Source of the DNA: Pseudomonadota bacterium
GTDB lineage: Bacteria; Pseudomonadota; Alphaproteobacteria; Rhodospirillales; Magnetospirillaceae
Direction of reading: 5' to 3'
Length of the DNA stretch: 63,769 bases
Assembly (NCBI GenBank): GCA_023426365.1
Contig: JAFAAW010000141.1
Span: 1 to 63,769, forward strand
Positions 54,389 through 62,923 of the stretch are shown piece by piece. Below the pieces are notes generated by a model that did no database searches, was not told where the DNA came from, and saw only the letters and a program-made list of their open reading frames with translations. The position numbers and the translations under genes were made by a program. Position 1 is the first letter of the stretch, and each line of letters begins with the position of its first letter.

Positions 54389-55116
54389 CAGATCTTCTCC
54401 TCAAGCTGGCGCGACAGGATGGCGCCGAACTCGCCGGAGAAGTTCTCCAGACGCTTGGCGTAGCGGTCCAGGTCGTTGGAAATCTTGTTGTAGGCGATCA
54501 CCGCCGGAATGGCGGCCACCAGGCCGAGCGCGGTGGCGAACAGCGCCTCGGCGATGCCGGGGGCGACCACGGCCAGGCTAGTGTTCTTGGTCGCGGCGAT
54601 GGACTGGAACGAGTTCATGATGCCCCACACCGTGCCAAACAGGCCGATGAACGGGCCGGTCGAGCCGACCGAGGCGAGCACGCCCAGGTGACGTTCGAGG
54701 ATGTCCATCTCGCGGCCGAGGGTGACGTGCATCACGCGGTCGATGCGCTGGGGCAGGCTGACGCGGGTGGCCTCGCGGTCGGCCAGTCCCTTGGCGGCCG
54801 AGCGGCGCCATTCACGCATGGCGGCCACGAAGATGGCGCTCATGGGATCGACGGGGCGCGAACCGATGCGGTCGTACAATTCCTCGAGCGAGCCGCCCGA
54901 CCAGAACGATTCCTCGAACTGCTCGGCGCGCTGCCACAGGCTGCGCAGGCGCATGATCTTGTCGAAAATGATGGCCCAACACCAGAAGGACGCCAGCAGC
55001 AGCGAGATCATCACCGTCTTGACGATGAGGTCCGCGCGCATGAACAGCGCCCACATGGACAGGTCGTGCTCGGCGGCAACCGAGCCGGCCAGTTGAACCG
55101 TCTGAACAGGATCCAT
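54388..55116 (-). CDS. tolQ: Tol-Pal system protein TolQ
   Basis: 242-residue MotA/ExbB-type proton-channel protein. It has three membrane helices: about 28-50 (LIVKTVMISLLLASFWCWAIIF), about 142-165 (GVLASVGSTGPFIGLFGTVWGIM) and about 178-205 (VVAPGIAEALFATALGLVAAIPAVIAYN). The conserved GLFGTVWGIMNSF and EALFATALGLVAAIPA motifs are intact. With TolR it uses the proton motive force to drive TolA. Confidence 0.97.
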
Positions 55117-55120
55117 GACA

Positions 55121-55537
55121 CTATCGCCTTTCGCTTACATAAGCCTGTAACGAGGTTTTTAATTCCGCCGGAATGCGGGCCGGCTTGCCGTCCAACCGGA
55201 TGAACGCCAGTTTCACGTCGAGACGCACCAATTCCACGCCGTCGTCAAGTCTTCGGATGACCTGATGCACGTCCATCGAGGCGCCGCCCAGGGCAACCGG
55301 CGTGCTTTCCACTTGCAATAGATCGTCCAGCCGGGCGGGCCTGAGGAAATCCACATTGGCCCGGCGCACAGCGAAGGCATGGCCCTGCTCCGCCAGCAGC
55401 GACTGCCTGATGCCCAGTTCGCGCACCATCTCGGTGCGCGCCCGCTCGGCGAAATTCAGATAGTTGGAGTGGTACACGATGCCGCCGGCATCGGTGTCCT
55501 CCCAGTACACCCGGATCTGGTGGCGGTGGGTGATCAC
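55121..55537 (-). CDS. ybgC: Tol-Pal-associated acyl-CoA thioesterase YbgC
   Basis: 138-residue hot-dog thioesterase. The 4-hydroxybenzoyl-CoA thioesterase motif VYWEDTDAGGIVYHSNYLNFAERAR (about residues 10-34) includes the active-site Asp. YbgC acts on acyl-CoA or acyl-ACP and is linked to phospholipid synthesis. GTG 55537 overlaps the ruvB stop (GTGA), so it is coupled to ruvB, and tolQ follows 4 bases after its stop. Confidence 0.95.
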   Translation of the reverse strand: MITHRHQIRVYWEDTDAGGIVYHSNYLNFAERARTEMVRELGIRQSLLAEQGHAFAVRRANVDFLRPARLDDLLQVESTPVALGGASMDVHQVIRRLDDGVELVRLDVKLAFIRLDGKPARIPAELKTSLQAYVSERR

Positions 55538-56589
55538 TCGTCACCCTCCTCGCGCGCCAGCAGGTCCAGTTGCACCAGCACCTCGCGCGGCGGGTTGAGG
55601 CCGATATGCTTGAACCCGGCGGCCGACAGCATGCGGCCGCGCGGGGTGCGCTGGATCAGGCCCTGTTGCAGCAGATAGGGTTCGATCACCTCTTCCAGGG
55701 TGTCGCGGCTTTCCGACAGGGCGGCGGCCAGGGTGTCCACGCCCACCGGCCCGCCGCCATAATTCTCGGCGATGCAGGCCAGATAGCGGCGATCCATGGC
55801 GTCCAGGCCGATCTGGTCCACTTCGAGGCGGGTCAGGGCGGCATCGGCGACGGCGCGATCCACCGGGCTTTTGCCGGCCACGGCGGCGAAATCGCGCACC
55901 CGGCGCAACAGGCGGCCGGCGACGCGCGGCGTGCCGCGCGCGCGGCGCGCCACCTCGGCGGCGCCGTCGGCGGTGATGTCGAAGCCAAGCACCCGGGCAC
56001 CGCGGCGCACGATCGCCTCCAGCTCGTCCGGGGTATAGAAATTCATGCGGCAGGGAATGCCGAAGCGTTCGCGCAAGGGCGTGGTCAGCAGCCCCGAGCG
56101 CGTGGTCGCCCCCACCAGCGTGAAGGGGGGCAGATCGATACGAACCGAGCGAGCGGCCGGGCCTTCGCCGATGATCAAATCCAACTGGAAATCCTCCATC
56201 GCCGGATAGAGAACCTCCTCTATGGCAGGATTAAGGCGATGGATTTCGTCGATAAAAAGGACGTCGCGCGGCTCGAGATTGGTCAGCAGCGCCGCCAGAT
56301 CGCCCGCCTTGGCGATCACCGGACCCGAGGTGGCGCGAAAGCCCACCCCCAGTTCCTTGGCGACGATCTGGGCCAGCGTGGTCTTGCCCAGGCCGGGCGG
56401 ACCATAGAACAGCGTATGGTCCATGGCCTCGCCGCGCGCCCGCGCGGCGGCGATGAACACCTTGAGGTTCTCGCGGATCTGCTGCTGGCCGGTGAAATCG
56501 TCCAGCGTCTGCGGCCGCAGGTGGGTTTCCACGTCGGCGGCGGCACGCTCGGGCGAAACCATGCGCTGGCTGGGCGGCCGCTCGGTCAT
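55534..56589 (-). CDS. ruvB: Holliday junction DNA helicase RuvB
   Basis: 351-residue AAA+ motor of branch migration. Motifs: LRPQTLDDFTGQQQIRENL (about 26), Walker A GPPGLGKTTL (about 64), Walker B LFIDEIHRLN (about 115), GATTRSGLLTTPLRERFG (about 157) and the C-terminal winged helix with PYLLQQGLIQRTPRGRML (about 305). It overlaps ruvA by ATGA. Confidence 0.98.
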   Translation of the reverse strand: MTERPPSQRMVSPERAAADVETHLRPQTLDDFTGQQQIRENLKVFIAAARARGEAMDHTLFYGPPGLGKTTLAQIVAKELGVGFRATSGPVIAKAGDLAALLTNLEPRDVLFIDEIHRLNPAIEEVLYPAMEDFQLDLIIGEGPAARSVRIDLPPFTLVGATTRSGLLTTPLRERFGIPCRMNFYTPDELEAIVRRGARVLGFDITADGAAEVARRARGTPRVAGRLLRRVRDFAAVAGKSPVDRAVADAALTRLEVDQIGLDAMDRRYLACIAENYGGGPVGVDTLAAALSESRDTLEEVIEPYLLQQGLIQRTPRGRMLSAAGFKHIGLNPPREVLVQLDLLAREEGDE

Positions 56590-57224
56590 CGCGCCATGTC
56601 CTTGCCCAACTGGCGCAAGGCCAGCCGGATCAGGGTCGAGCTGTCGGCGCCCTCGTTGTCACGGGCCACCTTGCCCACCGCCTCGAACGCCTCGAGCCGG
56701 CGGTAGCCCAGGTTGACCAGGGCCGAAATGGCGTCCTCCATCACCCCGCCCGCTTCCGCCGGCATGGGGGCGGCCCCCGCCACGGCGGCCGCCACGCCCT
56801 GGGGCGCGAAGCCGCCCAGGGCGATCTTGCCCGCCTTGTCCTTCAATTCGGTCAGGATGCGCACCGCCAGCTTGGGGCCGACGCCGTTGGCCCGCGTCAA
56901 CGCGGTCTTGTCCTGGGCGGCGATGGTTTGCAGCAATTGTTCCGGCGTCGCCACCGACAGGATGGCCAGCGCCACCTTGGCGCCCACGCCCTGCACGGTG
57001 GTCAGCAGGTTGAACCATTCCCGCTCGGCCGCCTCGACGAAGCCGTAGAGGTGGATGTGATCCTCGCGCACATGGGTTTCCACATGCAGCGCCGCCGCCT
57101 GCCCCGCCGCCAGCTTGCCGAGCGTCTTGGCCGAGCAGAACACCAGATAGCCGACCCCGCCCACGTCCACGACCGCGAAGTCGTCGCCCAGGCTGTCGAT
57201 CAGTCCTTTCAGCTTGGCGATCAT
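56586..57224 (-). CDS. ruvA: Holliday junction DNA helicase subunit RuvA
   Basis: 212-residue junction-binding protein that loads RuvB. It has an N-terminal OB fold (MIAKLKGLIDSLGDDFAVVDVGGVGYLVFC), two helix-hairpin-helix units (LLTTVQGVGAKVALAIL and LTRANGVGPKLAVRILTELKDK, about 70-130) and a C-terminal domain III (about 155-205) that contacts RuvB. A GAGGAGT ribosome site precedes ATG 57224. Confidence 0.97.
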   Translation of the reverse strand: MIAKLKGLIDSLGDDFAVVDVGGVGYLVFCSAKTLGKLAAGQAAALHVETHVREDHIHLYGFVEAAEREWFNLLTTVQGVGAKVALAILSVATPEQLLQTIAAQDKTALTRANGVGPKLAVRILTELKDKAGKIALGGFAPQGVAAAVAGAAPMPAEAGGVMEDAISALVNLGYRRLEAFEAVGKVARDNEGADSSTLIRLALRQLGKDMAR

Positions 57225-57330
57225 TGTTCATACTCCTCAGACGCCGGGCGCCGGCATCCGCCTGCCGGGCTTAGGCTCGCATAGGCTCGCGGGGCCGCAA
57301 CGGCCCAGTCCCTCGCCACGCTTGCCCTGC

Positions 57331-57831
57331 TCATGAGGTCACCGCCCGCGCCAGACGGCGCGCGGTGTTCAGGTGGTGGGCGTGGCAGATGGCCACCGCC
57401 AGCGCATCGGCGGCATCGGGGCTGCGCACCAGACAGCCGGGCAACAGGGTGCGCACCATCATGCCCACCTGATCCTTGGCCGCGCGGCCGGTGCCGACCA
57501 CCGCCTGCTTGACGGAAGCGGGGGAATATTCGCCCACCATCAGTCCCGCCAGGGCCGGGGCGAGCAGCACGGCGCCGCGCGCCTGGCCCAGCTTGAGCGT
57601 GCTTTCCGGGTTCTTGTTGACGAAGGTCTGCTCCACCGCTGCCTCCTCGGGCGTCCATTGGGCGATCACCGCCTGAACGCCGCGGTGCAACTGGGACAGG
57701 CGCTCGGCCAGGGACAGCTTGTCGTCCGAGGTGACGATCCCGTCGGCCACATGGCGCAGGCGGGTGCCCTCGACATCGACGATCCCCCAGCCGGTGACGC
57801 GCAACCCCGGATCAAGGCCCAGCACTCTCAC
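57331..57831 (-). CDS. ruvC: Crossover junction endodeoxyribonuclease RuvC
   Basis: 166-residue Holliday junction resolvase. The catalytic acidic residues are in VLGLDPGLRVTGWGIV (Asp near residue 7), AAVEQTFVNKNPESTLKLGQARG (Glu near 66) and SPDAADALAVAICHAHH (Asp pair near 140). GTG 57831 with AGGGGGA eight bases upstream is preferred; the upstream open frame runs through a repeat element. It forms a ruvC-ruvA-ruvB-ybgC-tol block. Confidence 0.96.
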   Translation of the reverse strand: MRVLGLDPGLRVTGWGIVDVEGTRLRHVADGIVTSDDKLSLAERLSQLHRGVQAVIAQWTPEEAAVEQTFVNKNPESTLKLGQARGAVLLAPALAGLMVGEYSPASVKQAVVGTGRAAKDQVGMMVRTLLPGCLVRSPDAADALAVAICHAHHLNTARRLARAVTS

Positions 57832-57852
57832 GCGTGTTTCCCCCTGTCGAAG

Positions 57853-57906
57853 CGTCATGGCCGGGCGCGACCCGGGCATCCACGTGGATGCGCCGGGATC
57901 AGGCCC
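57853..57906. repeat. Dispersed CGTCATG palindromic repeat, copy 2
   Basis: CGTCATGGCCGGG then GACCCGGGCATCCACGTGGA matches the element at 40358-40419. It lies between yebC and ruvC and could influence the ruvC leader. Confidence 0.55.
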
Positions 57907-57932
57907 GCGCACGGCGGCGGAGCGGACGGTGC

Positions 57933-58682
57933 CTAGCCCAGACGCTCCATGATGTCGTCGGGGATTTCGAAATTGGCCTGGACGCGCTGAACGTCGTCGT
58001 TGTCTTCCAGAACGTCCAGCAGCTTCATCAGCGTCTTGGCCACGTCTTCGTCCGACACCGGCACGGTGGTCTGCGGGCGCCAGTCCAGGCGGGCGTATTC
58101 CGGGGTGCCGAAGGTGGCTTCCAGCGCGTCGCGCACCGTGGCCAGATCGTCGGGGGCGCAGGTGATCTCGTGCCCGTCGTCGTCGGATTCCACGTTGTCG
58201 GCGCCCGCTTCCAGCGCCGCCTCGAACATGGCTTCGGCCGAGGCCGCCGCCGCCGGGTAGCGGATGGCGCCCACGCGGTCGAACATGAACGACACCGAGT
58301 TGGATTCGCCCAGGGCGCCGCCATTCTTGGAAAAGGCGGAGCGCACTTCCGAGGCGGTGCGGTTGCGGTTGTCGGTCAGCGCCTCGACGATGATGGCGAC
58401 CGAACCGGGACCGTAGCCCTCGTAGCGCACTTCCTCGTAATTGGCGCCGTCGTCGCCACCGGCCCCGCGCTTGATGGCGCGATCCATGGTGTCCTTGGGC
58501 ATGTTGGCGGCGCGGGCGGCCTGGATGGCGGCGCGCAGGCGCGGGTTGGCCGCCGGGTCGGGCTGGCCCGATTTGGCGGAAACCGTCAACTCGCGGATGA
58601 GTTTGGTGAAGACCTTGGCGCGCTTGGCATCCTGCGCGCCCTTGCGGTGCATGATGTTCTTGAATTGGGAATGGCCGGCCAT
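57933..58682 (-). CDS. YebC/PmpR-family DNA-binding regulatory or translation-rescue protein
   Basis: 249-residue protein with the family start AGHSQFKNIMHRKGAQDAKRAKVFTKLIRELTVSAK. Further motifs are PRLRAAIQAARAANMPKDTMDRAIKRG (about 45-72) and VRYEGYGPGSVAIIVEALTDNRNRTASEVRSAFSKNGG (about 83-120). YebC proteins have been described as transcription regulators and, more recently, as helpers of translation at proline stretches. Pro-rich TolA is encoded nearby, but no link is shown. It often precedes ruvC. Confidence 0.95.
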   Translation of the reverse strand: MAGHSQFKNIMHRKGAQDAKRAKVFTKLIRELTVSAKSGQPDPAANPRLRAAIQAARAANMPKDTMDRAIKRGAGGDDGANYEEVRYEGYGPGSVAIIVEALTDNRNRTASEVRSAFSKNGGALGESNSVSFMFDRVGAIRYPAAAASAEAMFEAALEAGADNVESDDDGHEITCAPDDLATVRDALEATFGTPEYARLDWRPQTTVPVSDEDVAKTLMKLLDVLEDNDDVQRVQANFEIPDDIMERLG

Positions 58683-58829
58683 AACTCGGACTTATCCTGG
58701 TTCAGAGTGAAATGATTTGGCGCCGCCTATACCACATCTTGTGGACGCAGAGCTATGGCGGAAGCGGCGTTTCACTGAATCCGGGCACTATGGCAAGTTT
58801 CGCCGACCGGCGAAAGGGGACCGGCGAAA

Positions 58830-58845
58830 GGGGGCAAGCGCCCCC
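58830..58845 (-). terminator. Terminator after the YmdB-like gene
   Basis: GGGGGC (58830-58835) and GCCCCC (58840-58845) form a stem with loop AAGC. On the minus strand it is followed by CCCTTTCGCC. Two direct ACCGGCGAAAGGGG units lie alongside (58806-58832). Confidence 0.55.
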
Positions 58846-58858
58846 CCCCCCGCGCCGC

Positions 58859-59680
58859 TCACACCGGCCAGGCTTCGGCCAGGCGCGGCCCCAGCCGCAG
58901 CGCCCCCACCTTGACGGCAAGTCCGGTGCGGTCGTCGGTTTCCACCATCACCCCGCACACGGTGCCCGGGCCATCGGCCGGCGACAGCCGCTCGCCGGGG
59001 ATCTTGCGGACGAATTTGTGGATGGCGGCGTCCTTTTTCATGCCGATGACCGAATCATAGTCGCCGCACATGCCGGCATCGGTCTGGTAGGCGGTGCCGT
59101 TCGGCAGGATTTGGGCATCCGCGGTGGGGATATGGGAATGGCTGCCGACCAGAAGGCTGGCGCGGCCGTCCACGAAATGGCCCATCCCCATCTTCTCGCT
59201 GGTCGCCTCGGCGTGAACGTCGATGATGATGGCGTCGGCGCCGCCCCCCGCCGCCCCCAGGCGCACCCGCGACAACTCGCGCTCCACCACCGCGAACGGG
59301 TCGTCCAGCGGGTCCATGAACAGCCGGCCCATGACCTGGATGACCATGACCTTGCGGCCGCGCGGCAGGGCATAGACGCCCACGCCCTTGCCCGGCGTGC
59401 CGGCCGGGTAATTGGCCGGGCGCAGCAGGCGCGGATCGGTGTCGATATAGGGCATGATCTCACGCTGGTCCCACGAATGATTGCCCAGCGTCAGCACGTC
59501 CACGCCGGCGGCGTAGAATTCCTCGCAGATCTTGGGGGTGATGCCGAAGCCGTGGGCGGCGTTCTCGCCGTTCACCACCACGAAATCCAGCTCCAGCCGG
59601 CGGCGGATTTCCGGCAGTCCCTCCACCACGGCGTCACGTCCCGCGCGTCCCACCACATCGCCAAGATAAAGTAGTCTCAT
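58859..59680 (-). CDS. YmdB-family metallophosphoesterase
   Basis: 273-residue calcineurin-like phosphoesterase of the YmdB group. Metal ligands are visible in MRLLYLGDVVGRAGRDAV, VVNGENAAHGFGI (about 36), LTLGNHSWDQREI (about 63), DVHAEATSEKMGMG (about 150) and GSHSHIPTADAQILPNGTAYQTDAGMCG (about 178-205). Members hydrolyse cyclic nucleotides in vitro. The start overlaps the stop of the cyclo-ligase gene (ATGA), so the two are co-translated. Confidence 0.93.
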   Translation of the reverse strand: MRLLYLGDVVGRAGRDAVVEGLPEIRRRLELDFVVVNGENAAHGFGITPKICEEFYAAGVDVLTLGNHSWDQREIMPYIDTDPRLLRPANYPAGTPGKGVGVYALPRGRKVMVIQVMGRLFMDPLDDPFAVVERELSRVRLGAAGGGADAIIIDVHAEATSEKMGMGHFVDGRASLLVGSHSHIPTADAQILPNGTAYQTDAGMCGDYDSVIGMKKDAAIHKFVRKIPGERLSPADGPGTVCGVMVETDDRTGLAVKVGALRLGPRLAEAWPV

Positions 59681-60291
59681 GTGATGTCTGTCTCCGGCTG
59701 GGGCGTGATCAATCCGTTCTCGGTGGCGATGGCGTCCAGGCGCTGGTCGTGGCCGTCGCGGGGAACGGCCGTCACCTCCTGGGCGGCAAAGGCCAGCCCG
59801 ACCGCCTTAACCTGGGCATTATTGCGCAGGACTTCCAGCGTCCGGTCATAATACCCGCCGCCATAGCCAAGGCGATAGCATTGGCGGTCGAAGGCCAGCA
59901 GCGGCACAAGAAGCAGGGCCGGCACCACCGCCGGCGCATGGGCGGCGGGATGGACGGTGCCGTGCAGTCCCGGCTCCAGCACATCGCCCTCGGCATAGGC
60001 GCGGAACTGCAAGGGCGTGCCGCGCGTGGCCACCACCGGCAGGGCAAGGCGGCAGCCCCGGGCGGCCAGCGCCGCCATCAGCGGGCGGGGGTCGATCTCG
60101 TCGCCCATGGGCCAATAGGCGGCGACGATCGCGCCTGCGGCCAGGGCCATGCGTTCGGCCAGCACGGGCGCCAGCGCGGCCACGGCGCCGGCGGCGGCGC
60201 TGGCGCCCTGTTCGAAGGCGCGGCGACGCACCGCCACCTGATGGGCGCGGACCAGTTTCTTGACGGAGGCGAGATCGGGAGATTGGCTCAT
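59677..60291 (-). CDS. 5-formyltetrahydrofolate cyclo-ligase
   Basis: 204-residue enzyme that converts 5-formyl-THF to 5,10-methenyl-THF using ATP. Motifs: VKKLVRAHQVAVRRRAF at the N terminus, YWPMGDEIDPRPLM (about 60), and LLVPLLAFDRQCYRLGYGGGYYDRTLE (about 128-154) with the nucleotide-binding GYGGGYYDR. The start MSQSPDLASVKK at 60291 is the best fit, although no clear ribosome site is present; GTG 60318 is an alternative. It lies directly downstream of the 6S RNA region, the arrangement known from many proteobacteria. Confidence 0.92.
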   Translation of the reverse strand: MSQSPDLASVKKLVRAHQVAVRRRAFEQGASAAAGAVAALAPVLAERMALAAGAIVAAYWPMGDEIDPRPLMAALAARGCRLALPVVATRGTPLQFRAYAEGDVLEPGLHGTVHPAAHAPAVVPALLLVPLLAFDRQCYRLGYGGGYYDRTLEVLRNNAQVKAVGLAFAAQEVTAVPRDGHDQRLDAIATENGLITPQPETDIT

Positions 60292-60324
60292 GGGGGGAAT
60301 TAGGCGGAGCGGCGCCACCTCGGC

Positions 60325-60470
60325 CGTTGGCGTTGTAAGTCCTCCGTGGCCTGACTAATCAGGTGGGCGCCATGTACCGGGACCTCGGCCCCGGCAGGGA
60401 CAGCTCCCTAGAGGATCGGTATCGCCCCAGGGACATTAGCTGCCTGACGCACCGTGCAGCAGACCGCTCC
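60325..60470 (-). ncRNA. ssrS: 6S RNA (SsrS), approximate ends
   Basis: The 189-base gap between zapA and the cyclo-ligase gene has no frame but, read on the minus strand, resembles alphaproteobacterial 6S RNA. A GATCCTCTAGGGAGCTGTCCC segment and a CCCTGGGGCGATACC strand flank the centre, and the 5' and 3' thirds can pair into a long rod. A TTTAATA-like -10 lies at about 60475. Synteny zapA-ssrS-cyclo-ligase is the strongest support. 6S RNA binds housekeeping RNA polymerase. Ends are estimated to within about 15 bases. Confidence 0.72.
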
Positions 60471-60480
60471 GGTATTAAAG

Positions 60481-60807
60481 CTAGGCCCTTTCCAGGCGTT
60501 CCGCAATGCCCTCGATGCGCTCGGCCAGGGCCTCGATCCCTTCGGCCAGGGCGGCGTCGCCCTCGGCGGCGGCGGTGACGGCGCCGCTGGCGTTCCTGAG
60601 CTGGTCGCGGCTTTCGGCCAGCTCGTCGGCCAGCATCAGGCCGACCATGACCAGCAGGCGGGCGTCGGGCACGTTGCCCAATTGCTTGAGCAGGGTCTGG
60701 GCGCGGCTGTCCACCTCGTGGCCCAGTTCATTGACGCGGGCCACCTGGGAATCGTCGCAGGCGATTTCGTAGACGCGGCCGTTGATGGTGAGATTGACAA
60801 CGGCCAC
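60481..60807 (-). CDS. zapA: Cell division protein ZapA
   Basis: 108-residue FtsZ-associated protein. The N-terminal VVNLTINGRVYEIACDDSQVARVNELGHEVDSRAQTLL is the ZapA globular domain. The C-terminal half is a coiled coil (about 50-105) for tetramer formation. The start is GTG 60807 with GGAGGAA upstream. It overlaps operonically with the DUF4164-like gene, whose stop is 4 bases upstream. Confidence 0.92.
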   Translation of the reverse strand: MAVVNLTINGRVYEIACDDSQVARVNELGHEVDSRAQTLLKQLGNVPDARLLVMVGLMLADELAESRDQLRNASGAVTAAAEGDAALAEGIEALAERIEGIAERLERA

Positions 60808-60810
60808 GGC

Positions 60811-61047
60811 CTATTCCTCCAGCAAGGTGCGCAGTCGGTCGATGGCGCCGTCCAGCCGCTGGGCAACCACGCGGGTGGTTTCTTCCAGCATGGCCTGGCG
60901 GTCGCGGGCGTCGCGCAACTCGCCGGCCAGCAACAGGTCGCCCGCGCCGACGCGGGCGCTGGCCGCTTCCAGGCGGTCGATGGCGTTGCCCAGGCGCCGC
61001 ACCGCTTCGGCGGTACGGCTGAACGCCGCCGTGGTTTGCTCGGACAC
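60811..61047 (-). CDS. Small coiled-coil protein (DUF4164-like)
   Basis: 78-residue protein consisting almost entirely of heptad-type helix (AVRRLGNAIDRLEAASARV, then DARDRQAMLEETTRVVAQRLDGAIDRLRTLL). It resembles DUF4164, which commonly sits directly before zapA in alphaproteobacteria and may cooperate in cell division. The start is GTG 61047 with GGGGGACC seven bases upstream; a longer frame from 61110 is less likely. Confidence 0.75.
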   Translation of the reverse strand: MSEQTTAAFSRTAEAVRRLGNAIDRLEAASARVGAGDLLLAGELRDARDRQAMLEETTRVVAQRLDGAIDRLRTLLEE

Positions 61048-61216
61048 GCAGGGTCCCCCGAACTTTTTCAATTGGGATGCGAAGTTAGGGCCGTTCCCTT
61101 CATGTGTCAACGCAAGCCCGCCTTGACAGGTTCCGGGGCGCGGCTACGCTGGCCCCGCCCCTGCCGGAGACCGCTTGCATGCCCCGCCTGTCCGCCGCAA
61201 TCGCCAAGGAGGCCAT

Positions 61217-61627
61217 GTGAAGGCCACCCTCATCCACGCCCTGGATGACGCCCGCGCCGTCCTGGCGGCGGCGCATGCGGGCGCCGAGACGGTGATGCTG
61301 ATCAGCCCGCCGCTGACGCAGGCGGGCCTGGGCTGGTGGCGCGAGCTGTTGGGCATGGTCCGGGCGGAATTTCCCCATGCCCGCTTCGAGGCGGTGGCCG
61401 ATTGCGGCCCCTCGGCCGGGCTGGCGCTGGCGGCGCTGCGCGACGGGCTGGGCCCGATCGTCGCCGATGTGCCGCCCGACGTCCTGCACAAGCTGGACGA
61501 CATTGCCCGACAGCGGGGAACCCGGGCGATCGCCCGCGACGCATGGCGGACCGCGCCGGCGGCGGCCGCCCCCCATACACCAACAGCCGCGCCCCCGCGC
61601 CCCGAGGGGCGCGAAGAACACGGCTGA
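61217..61627 (+). CDS. Uncharacterised 136-residue protein
   Basis: Soluble alpha/beta protein (VKATLIHALDDARAVLAAAHAGAETVMLISPPL, then FEAVADCGPSAGLALAALRDGLGPIVADVPPDVLHKLDDIARQRG) with an Ala/Pro-rich tail. GTG 61217 is set by an ideal AAGGAGG site four bases upstream. The fold resembles small alpha/beta flavodoxin-like domains, but no family is recognised. It is divergent from the zapA unit. Confidence 0.7.
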   Translation: MKATLIHALDDARAVLAAAHAGAETVMLISPPLTQAGLGWWRELLGMVRAEFPHARFEAVADCGPSAGLALAALRDGLGPIVADVPPDVLHKLDDIARQRGTRAIARDAWRTAPAAAAPHTPTAAPPRPEGREEHG

Positions 61628-61759
61628 CGGCGGAAGACGCGGCCCCGGAGCCTTGGGGGGCTTGCGGTGGGGAGGAGTTCGGCACACCGGCGCCGTCGTC
61701 TTCCGCCGCCTGCCCCGACGCCGGCGGGGATTAGACCGGCGACGGGGAATGGCGGGGTG

Positions 61760-62092
61760 TTACTGCTGGACCGCCGATTTCGGGGCGGCCTTTTCCTGGG
61801 CCTTGTCGGCGGCATGGTCGGCGCCGTTCTTGCCCTTCTTCTCGATGTCCTTGGCGTGGTCCTTGGCGGCGTGGTCCTTGGCGTGCTTGCCCGCCTTCTG
61901 CTCGGCCTTGTCCAGCTTCTTGCCGGCCTGCTCGGCCTTGGCCTCGACCGGCTTTTCCGTGGTCGCCTTGTCGGTCACCGCCGGAACCGCCGGCGTGGCC
62001 GGGACCGCCGGGGTCGCGCTTTCGGCCAGCGCCGCGACGGGCAGCAGCGAGGCGGAAACCAAAGCGGCGGCGAGCATGTGGGTGACGCGCAT
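61760..62092 (-). CDS. Exported Lys/Ala/Glu-rich low-complexity protein
   Basis: 110-residue protein with a signal peptide (1-23, ending ALA-ES). The mature part is extremely biased: Pro/Ala repeats (TPAVPATPAVPA, about 27-38), then Lys-rich helices with KAEQAGKKLDKAEQKAGKHAKDHAAKDHAKD. No family is recognised. It is likely a periplasmic, unfolded or helical stress-type protein that could bind anions or peptidoglycan. It lacks a Cys lipobox. Confidence 0.65.
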   Translation of the reverse strand: MRVTHMLAAALVSASLLPVAALAESATPAVPATPAVPAVTDKATTEKPVEAKAEQAGKKLDKAEQKAGKHAKDHAAKDHAKDIEKKGKNGADHAADKAQEKAAPKSAVQQ

Positions 62093-62191
62093 GGGAGGGG
62101 TTCCTTCCTGAGTTTCTTATCCTGCCGGCGGGCCAGCCCGTCCGGTGAGACAGATACTCCCTTCGATGCGTGGCGGGATTAGGGAGCGAAT

Positions 62192-62923
62192 GTGATCATT
62201 TCTGGGCAGCAGGCCGCGCTTGCCAAATCGGCCGCCCCCGTGGCTATCTTGGCCCATCGCCAGCGACCCATAGCGCAAAGGGCCACGACCATTTCCACCG
62301 ATTCCTGCCGCCTGTACCTGATCACCCCCCCGGTCATCGAAAATCCGTACCAGTGGGTGAAGACGTGGGAGGCCACCTTGGATGCCGGCGACATCGCCTG
62401 TGTCCAGATCCGCCTGAAGAACCTGTCCGACGACGACCTGTGTCGCGTGGTGGACGTGCTGCGCCCACCGGCGCAACGGCGCGGCGTCGCCGTTCTGCTG
62501 AACGACCGCCCCGACCTTGCGTTCGAGACCGGCTGCGACGGCGTCCATATCGGCCAGGAGGATGGCTCCTATGCCGATGCCCGCAAGGCGCTGGGCGACG
62601 GCATCATTGGCGTCACCTGTCACGATTCGCGCCATCTGGCCATGGAAGCGGGCGAAAAGGGGGCCGATTACGTCGCTTTCGGCGCCTTTTTCCCGACCAC
62701 CACCAAGGACGCGAAATTCCACGCCGAACCCGCGCTGCTGACCTGGTGGGCCGAGCTGTTCACCGTGCCCAGCGTCGCCATCGGCGGCATCACCGTGGAC
62801 AATTGCCGTCCGCTGGTGCAGGCGGGTGCCGATTTCCTGGCGGTGGCCGGCGGCGTGTGGAACCACCCGCAAGGCCCCGAGGCGGCGGTGCGCGAGTTCA
62901 ACCGCATCCTGGCGGAAGGCTGA
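62192..62923 (+). CDS. thiE: Thiamine-phosphate synthase
   Basis: 243-residue TIM-barrel enzyme joining HMP pyrophosphate and thiazole phosphate. Motifs: YLITPPVIENP (about 46), CVQIRLKNLSDDDLC (about 70), VLLNDRPDLAFETGCDGVHIGQEDG (about 103-127), GVTCHDSRHLAMEAGEKGADYVAFGAFFPTTTKD (about 140-173) and IGGITVDNCRPLVQAGADFLAVAGGVW (about 197). GTG 62192 has AGGGAG six bases upstream, leaving an N-terminal extension of about 35 residues over the usual length. It overlaps the next gene by one base group (TGATG). Confidence 0.94.
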   Translation: MIISGQQAALAKSAAPVAILAHRQRPIAQRATTISTDSCRLYLITPPVIENPYQWVKTWEATLDAGDIACVQIRLKNLSDDDLCRVVDVLRPPAQRRGVAVLLNDRPDLAFETGCDGVHIGQEDGSYADARKALGDGIIGVTCHDSRHLAMEAGEKGADYVAFGAFFPTTTKDAKFHAEPALLTWWAELFTVPSVAIGGITVDNCRPLVQAGADFLAVAGGVWNHPQGPEAAVREFNRILAEG

